Source: Acidobacteriota bacterium (GTDB taxonomy: Bacteria > Acidobacteriota > Terriglobia > Terriglobales > Acidobacteriaceae). From it: a DNA stretch of 9,527 nt. The DNA lies in the NCBI GenBank assembly GCA_003224785.1, contig QHZV01000173.1, positions 1 through 9,527 on the forward strand, written 5' to 3'. Positions 1-5,700 of the stretch are shown in pieces. The notes beneath the pieces were generated by a model. That model saw nothing but the letters and a program-made list of their open reading frames with translations. It did no database searches and was not told where the DNA came from. Both the position numbers and the translations under genes were made by a program. Numbering within the stretch: position 1 is the first letter of the stretch; each line of letters starts with the position of its first letter.

Positions 1-321
1 ATACACCGGCACCTTCGGATCCACTCTCCGCGACCAGGCGTCAATGCCGCCGGCCATAGATTGGGCTTTTTCGAATCCTTGTTGGCGAAGCCAGGCGGTT
101 ACGTTCATCGAGCGTACGCCATGGTGGCAATAGACAACGATGTGATCTTCCGGATCGAGTTCCTGATTAGCGCGGCTCGGAATGTCGCCCATCGGCATAA
201 GCTTCGCGCCCTGGATGCGAGCAGTTTCGAACTCCCACGGCTCGCGGACATCGAGCAATGTAAATGACTCGCCCCGCTTCGACATTTTTTGCACCGACTC
301 GGGATCAATTTCGTAATCCAT
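1..321 (-). CDS. Rhodanese-like domain protein (C-terminus cut by window edge)
   Basis: Reading the minus strand from ATG at 321 gives 107 open codons up to the window edge with no stop, so the gene is partial. The product is a single-domain rhodanese (sulfurtransferase fold). LLDVREPWEF at residues 22-31 is the typical early strand and loop, VVYCHHGVRS at 62-71 carries the persulfide-forming Cys65 in a six-residue active-site loop, and GGIDAWSRRVDP near 91-102 is the usual C-terminal signature. Single-domain members are about 105-115 residues, so only a few residues should be missing. Such proteins carry sulfane sulfur for thiolation, sulfide detoxification or Fe-S/Moco sulfur transfer; the actual partner is unknown here. 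The start overlaps the 3' end of the upstream membrane-protein gene by 17 nt, suggesting translational coupling. An AGAAGAG stretch about 5 nt before ATG is a fair ribosome-binding site. Confidence 0.9.
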   Translation of the reverse strand, partial: MDYEIDPESVQKMSKRGESFTLLDVREPWEFETARIQGAKLMPMGDIPSRANQELDPEDHIVVYCHHGVRSMNVTAWLRQQGFEKAQSMAGGIDAWSRRVDPKVPVY

Positions 322-760
322 CAGCACTCTTCTCTTGTGAAGTCGCCTGAGGATTGGCCTCGGGTTTCGCCAAAGTCATCAGGCTAGCTATGATCGCAAG
401 TGACCACATAATCAGTGAGGCATCGCGCGCTTCGTGAGCATAGTTCAAAGGAGAGTCCCACACGGAGAAGACAAGTCCTGTTGCCATGTTGAGAAGTACC
501 AGCCCGAAGAAAATGCGCTCTCGCCAGCAGCGCGTTTCAGAGAGCAGTCCCAGGGCCAGCGCGGTCCACACCAGATACATCAGCTGCGACCATCCAATGT
601 GCGACCAAAGAAAATCCGCGTCGCGCAGATGCGCATAGGCAAGATAAACAAAGTATGCAGACGCGGCGGCACCCACAACACCCCAAAAACGGTTGCCGCA
701 CATGAGGTGCGCTGACTTGCGTCGCGGAGCATTCTCGCCAGACGCTAGCGCCCCTGCCAC
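305..760 (-). CDS. Small four-helix membrane protein of unknown function
   Basis: I do not recognise the family. The 151-residue product has four hydrophobic segments, roughly residues 25-45, 54-73, 82-101 and 113-130, with short polar connections and a polar C-terminal tail (about 131-151), so it should be an integral inner-membrane protein. The longest frame begins at GTG (760) and overlaps the upstream crotonase gene by 16 nt. An ATG at 703 gives a 132-residue protein that starts just before the first helix and would lose only a polar 19-residue leader. Neither start has a convincing Shine-Dalgarno sequence, so the choice is open. The 3' end overlaps the rhodanese start by 17 nt, placing both in one transcript. 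No catalytic motif is visible. A role in quinone or small-molecule handling cannot be argued from the sequence. Confidence 0.65.
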   Translation of the reverse strand: MAGALASGENAPRRKSAHLMCGNRFWGVVGAAASAYFVYLAYAHLRDADFLWSHIGWSQLMYLVWTALALGLLSETRCWRERIFFGLVLLNMATGLVFSVWDSPLNYAHEARDASLIMWSLAIIASLMTLAKPEANPQATSQEKSADGLRN

Positions 761-1527
761 ATCGGATTTCGCTTCTCCAGGAATGCTTTGATCCCCTCGC
801 GCGCATCTTCGGTCTTCATCAACTCTTCAAGATAAATCTTCTCTGACCGCGCAAGCCCCTTGTCAAAGTGAATTGAATCCCAAGAGTAGATCGCTTTCTT
901 GGCAATGGCCAGCGCGACTGGGCTCAGTTTTTGCAGGTGCTCAATTGCCTCTTTAATTGCGGCGTCCATATTATCAGCGGCGACGGCACGTGTCGCGAGG
1001 CCGATCTCGGCGGCCTCGGTACCCTGCGTTGTTGCGCCGGTCAAAATCAGGTCAGACGCACGCTTCTGCCCGATGAGAGCTCCTAAAGCGGTGGCTGCGA
1101 TAGGCGGAAAACACCCCAGCCTGATTTCGGGAAAGCCCCACGTGGCATCGTCCGAGGTGATTACGATGTCGCACATCATCGCGAGTTCAGCGCCGCCGCC
1201 GAGACAATTCCCGTGCACCGCGGCAATCGTAACTTTCTTGGATGCGATCAATGAGCGAACCACGCCATGGAACTTTTCGACCATCGAGTTCACTTTATCG
1301 GGCGTGTGAGCGGCGACATCGACTCCGGCGGAAAAGTTGTCGCCATCGCCGCGAAGAACGATGGCATAGATTTGCGCGTCAGGCTCGATATCGGCCAGGA
1401 CCGATGTAAGCTCCTCCATCATGGGCATGTCAATGACATTGACCGGAGAATTATTGAGAGTGATGCGCGCGACTGGCGGTTCAATAGCCAGAGTGATGCG
1501 ATTCAGGGGTGAGACGTCGGTGGCCAT
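745..1527 (-). CDS. Enoyl-CoA hydratase/isomerase family protein (dienoyl-CoA hydratase-like)
   Basis: A complete 260-residue crotonase. NFSAGVDV (about 63-70) and HGNCLGGGAELAMMCD (about 105-120) form the oxyanion hole that binds the thioester carbonyl. The Glu after GGGA and the Glu in GFPEIRLG match the two catalytic glutamates of enoyl-CoA hydratase, so a hydratase or related lyase activity is likely. The loop after FPEIRLG reads CFPPIAATALGALIG instead of the common PGxGGTQRL. From memory this resembles cyclohexa-1,5-dienecarbonyl-CoA hydratases (Dch/BamR) more than beta-oxidation hydratases, and the tail EGIKAFLEKRNPMW is compatible, but I cannot test it here. It lies 48 nt after the BoxB-like gene, so it probably acts on a CoA-thioester of the same route. 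ATG at 1527 is the natural N-terminus (MATDVSPLN); no strong ribosome-binding site precedes it. Confidence 0.9.
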   Translation of the reverse strand: MATDVSPLNRITLAIEPPVARITLNNSPVNVIDMPMMEELTSVLADIEPDAQIYAIVLRGDGDNFSAGVDVAAHTPDKVNSMVEKFHGVVRSLIASKKVTIAAVHGNCLGGGAELAMMCDIVITSDDATWGFPEIRLGCFPPIAATALGALIGQKRASDLILTGATTQGTEAAEIGLATRAVAADNMDAAIKEAIEHLQKLSPVALAIAKKAIYSWDSIHFDKGLARSEKIYLEELMKTEDAREGIKAFLEKRNPMWQGR

Positions 1528-1575
1528 TTCGTTTCGCTGTGAACGCGTTGGTACCTGTTCGACTCCACATTTAGC

Positions 1576-2751
1576 TTAGAGATTGATCGCCGATTTTCTC
1601 GGCTCGGCGATGGTTTCGAATGGATCGCGTGCGCCCTCCTTTTTCGCAATCCAATTCTTTTCATTGGCAATAATTTCGAGCAGCAACTTCTTATCTTCGG
1701 CGCTGGGCAAAAACTCAGGCAGTTGCTGATCGTATTCTTTGTCCTCAAGCTGCGCCCCGGTTTGAGGATGAACTTTCTGGTTCGCCCATCGGCCGATCAT
1801 GCGATTGAATTTAATGTCAGGAGCGTAAAGCTTCGCTTCGCCCGCCTTGAGTACCGAGTTGAATCGTTCAATCAGCCCTGCTACCTCATCACGATATAGA
1901 TGCCGGTTGTAATCGTTAAGGTCATCTAGATTGGCTTCCCGCTCATTCTTGGGCTCATCATAGCGGCCCTTAATTCCCCAAACGTAAGCCCAATGTGCGG
2001 ATGAAGAATGATCGGTGCCGAACAGATCATAGGAACTTGAAATCCATTTGTTCAGATACTTTTGGATGAGCCATCCCGGAATAACTCCCGCTTGCACGAT
2101 TCGTCGCAGCCCGTCATTGCCCGTGCCCATGTGGAATGCTTCTTCGCGCAACATATAGGACATCGAGCGCCCGAGCGGGGCGAAGGCCGAATATTTCAGC
2201 ATTTGCAGTTGGAATTTCCCATCGCGATCAACGAAATCGGTGTACGTGAAGAAGTCCATCCAGTTGTCAACGTCAACATTGAAGGCGCCGAGCAAGCGTT
2301 TATTTTCAAACGCGCGGCGCTCGAGCATTTTTTGCGCCTCCACTTTGCCGGAATAGCCGAAGTGCTCGACGAGCAATGCGCACATCTGCCAGCCGTGACG
2401 CATCTCTTCAATCATGACACGGGTGATGGCGCGGCGATCCCAGTCCGTGGGAGCGGTCTCGAAAAGATAGCGTTGCTGTTCGACGCTGGCGAATTCGGTG
2501 TCGCCCTGATAGACGATCATGTTCAGGAGAGCGTCGCGCATTTGCTGCGTTGGCATCTGGCGCAGATTCTCCCATTTGCGCTTGCCTTTGAAATGTCCGA
2601 ACTGGATCTCTTCGGTTTCGATGGCTCCGTAGAGCGTGTCGAATTTAAAGCTGGCAATCTCGTCGCGATTGACCCCGATCTCTTTTCGCCATTCGTCGAA
2701 GAGACCGACCCAATCACTAAAGGTTCCGATTTTTGCTACTTTGCCCGGCAT
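1576..2751 (-). CDS. BoxB/PaaA-family diiron CoA-thioester oxygenase (benzoyl-CoA epoxidase-like)
   Basis: A 391-residue protein with the features of benzoyl-CoA 2,3-epoxidase BoxB, the aerobic diiron enzyme that epoxidises a CoA-bound aromatic ring. Candidate iron ligands are all present: Glu86 in QGDTE (82-86), Glu116 and His119 in EEMRH (115-119), an Asp in the DRDGKFQ segment (175-181), and Glu204 and His207 in REEAFH (202-207). The stretches ASVEQQR (88-94), LLGAFN (153-158) and FLPSAED (347-353), and a late NWIA, also recall BoxB. It is shorter than characterised BoxB (about 470 residues), lacking roughly 80 N-terminal residues and an internal stretch, so the substrate may differ. ATG at 2751 is preceded by AAAAGG about 8 nt upstream. 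It sits between an aldehyde dehydrogenase and a crotonase, the chemistry expected around it. No BoxA-like reductase is nearby, so electrons must come from an unlinked protein. Phenylacetyl-CoA oxygenase subunits are the nearest alternative family. Confidence 0.85.
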   Translation of the reverse strand: MPGKVAKIGTFSDWVGLFDEWRKEIGVNRDEIASFKFDTLYGAIETEEIQFGHFKGKRKWENLRQMPTQQMRDALLNMIVYQGDTEFASVEQQRYLFETAPTDWDRRAITRVMIEEMRHGWQMCALLVEHFGYSGKVEAQKMLERRAFENKRLLGAFNVDVDNWMDFFTYTDFVDRDGKFQLQMLKYSAFAPLGRSMSYMLREEAFHMGTGNDGLRRIVQAGVIPGWLIQKYLNKWISSSYDLFGTDHSSSAHWAYVWGIKGRYDEPKNEREANLDDLNDYNRHLYRDEVAGLIERFNSVLKAGEAKLYAPDIKFNRMIGRWANQKVHPQTGAQLEDKEYDQQLPEFLPSAEDKKLLLEIIANEKNWIAKKEGARDPFETIAEPRKSAINL

Positions 2752-2798
2752 AAGAAAAACCTTTTCACCAGAGAGGCATAGAGTTCATAGAGAACGCC

Positions 2799-3923
2799 TC
2801 ACCCCATGTTTAACCATACGCTTTTTAATTCCGTGTAGTGTTCGACAGCGTGCGCACCTAATTCGCGGCCGAAACCGGATTGCTTGTAGCCACCGAACGG
2901 CAGGGCCGCGTCCATCAAACCGTACGTATTGATCCACACCGTGCCCGCCCTCAGCTGCCGGGATATATGATGAGCCTTCTTGATATCGCGTGTCCAAACC
3001 GCTGCCGCAAGACCGTAGGGGTTGCGATTGGCCTGATCTACAGCCTGTTCTACGTCATCGAAACTGATTATCGAGAGCACCGGCCCAAAAATTTCTTCCT
3101 GCGCGATCTTCATTTCATTGGTCACATCGCTAAAAATCGTAGGCTCGATAAAAAACCCTTTGCTGCCGTCCACGGAAACTCGATTCCCTCCTGCGACAAG
3201 CCTGGCGCCTTCTTTCTTGCCGGCTTCTATGTATCCGAGCACGGTCTGCATTTGTTGCTGACTCACGATGGCCCCCATGCGAGTCTTAGGATCGAGAGGG
3301 TCCGCCGGCTGCATCTTCTTCGCACGTCCCACCAGCTTTTCCGTGAATTCGTCGCGCACTTTGCTTTCGATGAACAGTCGCGATCCGGCGTTGCAGACTT
3401 CGCCTTTGCCGTAGAAAATCCCGGTGATTGCGCCTTTGATCGCGCTATCGAGATCGGAGTCGGCGCAGACAATATTTGGCGACTTGCCACCAAGTTCGAG
3501 CGTCACGCGCTTCATGGACTCGCCAGCGGAGCGCATGATTTCTTTTCCGACGGCGGTCGAACCGGTGAACGCAATTTTATCTACGCCGGGATGCTGGACG
3601 ATCGCCTCACCGGTCGCGGCCCCGCCGGTCACGATGTTGAGAACACTCGAAGGAAGACCTGCCTCGATGGCAAGCTCACCGAAGCGCAACGTTGAAAGAG
3701 GGGTCTGCTCGGCTGGTTTGAGGACGACAGTATTTCCGCAAGCCAGCGCTGGACCAAGCTTCCATGACGCCAGCAGCAGCGGAAAATTCCAGGGCACGAT
3801 CATTCCGACGACACCCACTGGCTCACGCAACGTGTACGTAAATGCGGTTTCGTTTGTGTTTACGGTTTCGCCGTGAATTTTTGTCGCGAGCCCCGCGTAA
3901 TACCGCAGGACATCGGCCACCAT
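2799..3923 (-). CDS. Aldehyde dehydrogenase, C-terminal catalytic fragment
   Basis: This is the part of the broken gene that can be read from an ATG (3923), 374 residues. It keeps the NAD(P)+-binding and catalytic core: PWNFP with Asn46, LKPAEQTP with Lys69, FTGSTAVG (119-126), the general base Glu143 in LELGGKSPN, and the nucleophile Cys177 in GEVCNAGSR. The C-terminal half includes EEIFGPVLS and the FGGYKQSGFGRE motif typical of the family. It lacks about 115 N-terminal residues, including parts of the cofactor domain, so if translated from 3923 alone it is unlikely to be active. No ATG, GTG or TTG occurs in this frame between the break near 4055 and 3923. The stop is 47 nt before the BoxB-like gene. 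Confidence 0.8.
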   Translation of the reverse strand: MVADVLRYYAGLATKIHGETVNTNETAFTYTLREPVGVVGMIVPWNFPLLLASWKLGPALACGNTVVLKPAEQTPLSTLRFGELAIEAGLPSSVLNIVTGGAATGEAIVQHPGVDKIAFTGSTAVGKEIMRSAGESMKRVTLELGGKSPNIVCADSDLDSAIKGAITGIFYGKGEVCNAGSRLFIESKVRDEFTEKLVGRAKKMQPADPLDPKTRMGAIVSQQQMQTVLGYIEAGKKEGARLVAGGNRVSVDGSKGFFIEPTIFSDVTNEMKIAQEEIFGPVLSIISFDDVEQAVDQANRNPYGLAAAVWTRDIKKAHHISRQLRAGTVWINTYGLMDAALPFGGYKQSGFGRELGAHAVEHYTELKSVWLNMG

Positions 3924-4018
3924 TGGGATATCAACATAACGCGACTCGAAGATGGGCTTGCCATTGTCGAGGGTTTCAAGCTCGGCGAGTTCATCAATGT
4001 TCTTGTCAACCAGATCGG

Positions 4019-4234
4019 CTAGCTTCCAGATGAGGCGTCCACGTTCGCTTGCAGGAAAGCGCTGCGCGCGGCTTGCACAGCACGATCGACGTCTTCTGCC
4101 GAAGCTTCGACGATTTGGGTGAGGACTTCGTCCGTGGCGGGATTGACGGTGTCAAAGTGCTTTGTTCCGTCATGCCACTCGTTGTTGATGAGCAGGCGTC
4201 CGGGAGAGATTTTCGACTTGGTTGCGGTCAACAT
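4019..4234 (-). CDS. Aldehyde dehydrogenase, N-terminal fragment
   Basis: The 5' piece of the broken aldehyde dehydrogenase. Residues 1-60 from ATG 4234 are normal family sequence ([20 protein letters not shown], then [16 protein letters not shown]); the last 11 residues before TAG at 4019-4021 are out-of-frame reading of the real downstream sequence. A TTG at 4243 in the same frame adds three residues but is less likely. I see no clear ribosome-binding site, so translation may be coupled to the crotonase gene ending 44 nt upstream. Confidence 0.7.
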   Translation of the reverse strand: MLTATKSKISPGRLLINNEWHDGTKHFDTVNPATDEVLTQIVEASAEDVDRAVQAARSAFLQANVDASSGS

Positions 4235-4248
4235 GGGACACAAGGTAA

Positions 4249-4270
4249 GCGGGAGAAGCGCCCGCCTCCC
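4249..4270. other. Short inverted repeats in the crotonase-ALDH gap
   Basis: GCGGG (4249-4253) can pair with CCCGC (4261-4265) over a 7-nt loop, and GGGAG (4251-4255) can pair with CTCCC (4266-4270). The two stems share bases and exclude each other. No T-run follows on the transcribed strand, so an intrinsic terminator is unlikely. It could modulate translation of the next gene or be chance in a GC-rich spacer. Confidence 0.3.
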
Positions 4271-4278
4271 ACTGATGG

Positions 4279-5100
4279 CTATTTCGCCTTGAATTCCGCA
4301 GGCCGCTTCTCCACGTACGCGGCCAGGCCTTCTTTAGCATCTTCGCTCTGGAACAGGATCTGCTGGTTTTCGCGCTCAACTGCGAGTGCTGACTCCATCG
4401 GAATCTCCCAGCCGGTCTGCACAGCGCGCTTGATTCTGCCGACAGCCTTCGCGGCCTTGTTGGGAGGACAGAACTGTCGCGCGTATTCCATGATGTTTTC
4501 CATGAAGCCTTCGCGCTCATAAATGTCGTTGATGATTCCGAGTTCAAGCGCTTCTTCGAACGAATAGGTGTTGCCGGTGACCATCAGCTCAATGGCTTTG
4601 CTCTTTCCAACGAGTCGCGAAAGACGTTGCGTGCCGCCGGTTCCGGGCAATACTCCTAAGTTCACTTCAGGCAAGCCGATCTTGCCAGCGTCTTTCCGTG
4701 CAATGCGGATGTCGGCAGCCATGGCAATTTCCAAGCCACCACCTACCGTGTGTCCGTTGAGCGCGGCAATCACCAGCTTGGGCGTGTGCTCAAGCCGCAG
4801 AAGCATTTCATTTGCATGCAGACAGAAGTAATACTTGAAGGTCGGGTCAACGCTCGCCAGCATGCGGATGTTGGCGCCCGCGGAAAAGAATTTCTCGCCA
4901 GCACCGGTGAGGACGATCACGTAAGCGTCGTTCTCCATCCGGGCCTTGAGAATCGTGTCGTCGAGCTGGCGATTCATTTCGTAGGTATACGTGTTCGCCG
5001 GAGGATCGTTCATCTCGATCACAGCGACGCCGCCATCGAGGCGATAGTTGACCAGTGATTTCGTGGCTTGTTCGCTTGTCGTTTCCAATGTCGTCGCCAT
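4279..5100 (-). CDS. Enoyl-CoA hydratase/isomerase family protein
   Basis: A complete 273-residue crotonase. FSAGANI (72-78) and [14 protein letters not shown] (117-130) form the oxyanion hole. Glu124 and Glu145 (in GLPEVNLG) match the two catalytic glutamates of enoyl-CoA hydratases, and [10 protein letters not shown] (151-160) is the standard hydratase loop. It should hydrate a trans-2-enoyl-CoA or a close analogue, and is more typical than the second crotonase in this window. The start at 5100 is well supported by AAGGAGG (5108-5114) 7 nt upstream, the best ribosome-binding site in the window. It begins 18 nt after the BFN gene stop and is followed after 44 nt by the aldehyde dehydrogenase, so it is the first metabolic gene of the cluster. 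The N-terminal 15 residues are polar and probably disordered. Beta-oxidation and aromatic-CoA degradation are both compatible. Confidence 0.92.
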   Translation of the reverse strand: MATTLETTSEQATKSLVNYRLDGGVAVIEMNDPPANTYTYEMNRQLDDTILKARMENDAYVIVLTGAGEKFFSAGANIRMLASVDPTFKYYFCLHANEMLLRLEHTPKLVIAALNGHTVGGGLEIAMAADIRIARKDAGKIGLPEVNLGVLPGTGGTQRLSRLVGKSKAIELMVTGNTYSFEEALELGIINDIYEREGFMENIMEYARQFCPPNKAAKAVGRIKRAVQTGWEIPMESALAVERENQQILFQSEDAKEGLAAYVEKRPAEFKAK

Positions 5101-5118
5101 GTTGGTTCCTCCTTATAT

Positions 5119-5598
5119 CTACATCTTCCAGCGGCCGAGATCTTCGTCGCCCAGGTTTTCCAGAAATTTGCGCATTTCCTCGCTGCTGGTTTCGGCGGCG
5201 GTTGCCGCCTTTTTAGAAGTCTTCAGAACTTCATCTTCCACAAAGATTGGGCAATCCACGCGCAGAGCCAGAGCCAGCGCATCGGACGGACGCGAATCTA
5301 CGCTGATAATGCGGCCCTCGCGCTCCATCCAGATCACAGCATAAAACGTATCTTCTTTTAACTCCGTGACCACAACTTTGTGCACTTGCGCATCAAGACC
5401 GGCCAGCACGTTTTTAATCAGATCGTGGGTCATGGGACGAGGCGTGCTGACCTTCTCGATTTCGAGGGCGATTGCATTCGCCTCATAAACGCCGACCCAG
5501 ATCGGCAGAACCGTATCGCCGGAATCTTTCAGAATCACAATGGGAGTGTTGGTGACTGGATCAAGCATCAGCCCGCGAATTTTCATTTCCACTTCCAT
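5119..5598 (-). CDS. Bifunctional nuclease (BFN/DUF151) domain protein
   Basis: A protein of about 159 residues that is almost entirely one BFN domain (Pfam DUF151). Landmarks are the N-terminal strand MKIRGLMLDPVTNTPIVIL, LPIWVGVYEANAIA, the PRPMTHDL helix, and RPSDALALALR. The family is named from plant enzymes with RNase and DNase activity; for bacterial members a nuclease role is poorly established, so the function here is uncertain. The C-terminal 30 residues (TSKKAATAAETSSEEM onward) are charged and likely flexible. Two ATGs are adjacent (5601 and 5598). GAGGAG at 5604-5609 is 2 nt from the first and 5 nt from the second, so I chose 5598; the alternative adds one Met. It is the first gene of the minus-strand operon, about 100 nt after miaB. 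Its link to the catabolic genes is positional only. Confidence 0.9.
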   Translation of the reverse strand: MEVEMKIRGLMLDPVTNTPIVILKDSGDTVLPIWVGVYEANAIALEIEKVSTPRPMTHDLIKNVLAGLDAQVHKVVVTELKEDTFYAVIWMEREGRIISVDSRPSDALALALRVDCPIFVEDEVLKTSKKAATAAETSSEEMRKFLENLGDEDLGRWKM

Positions 5599-5603
5599 CA
5601 TGA

Positions 5604-5609
5604 CTCCTC
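5604..5609 (-). promoter_or_regulatory. Ribosome-binding site of the BFN gene
   Basis: GAGGAG on the minus strand. It lies only 2 nt before the ATG at 5601 and 5 nt before the ATG at 5598, which favours the second ATG as the start. Confidence 0.6.
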
Positions 5610-5700
5610 GAAACTGGTTTCACTTCGTGCAACTTTGTGTTCTTGGTGGTTGAGATGTTTCTCTACCAGCAAGGACACGAGCTATCACAAAGGAAGATCT

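Larger units (their letters stand above)
2799..4234 (-). pseudogene. Aldehyde dehydrogenase gene split by a frameshift and small deletion
   Basis: Two adjacent minus-strand frames together make one class 1/2 aldehyde dehydrogenase. The N-terminal frame (ATG 4234) is good through RSAF, whose last codon ends at 4055, then hits TAG at 4019. The downstream frame picks up family sequence immediately, [19 protein letters not shown], from 4055. Relatives usually have about 8 residues (ending in a GPWRKL-like motif) between these points, so a loss of about 25 nt (3n+1) fits both the missing residues and the frame change. The sum, 60 + 418 residues plus the gap, matches the usual 485-500. Everything else, including the catalytic residues, is intact, so the lesion is recent or is a sequencing/assembly error. 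In the operon the enzyme would oxidise an aldehyde or semialdehyde made by the neighbouring enzymes. Confidence 0.85.

Noticed and set aside
899..1309. Plus-strand open frame over the second crotonase
   Set aside because: Shadow of a gene with clear active-site motifs.
2062..2781. Plus-strand open frame of 239 codons
   Set aside because: Lies wholly antisense to the diiron oxygenase, whose protein has conserved motifs throughout; the opposite frame shows no recognisable domain.
2880..3695. Plus-strand open frame of 271 codons
   Set aside because: Antisense to the aldehyde dehydrogenase catalytic core; composition reflects the codon pattern of the real gene.
4249..4270. Intrinsic terminator between crotonase and aldehyde dehydrogenase
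   Set aside because: Stems are 5 bp and no T-run follows on the minus strand; the genes look co-transcribed.
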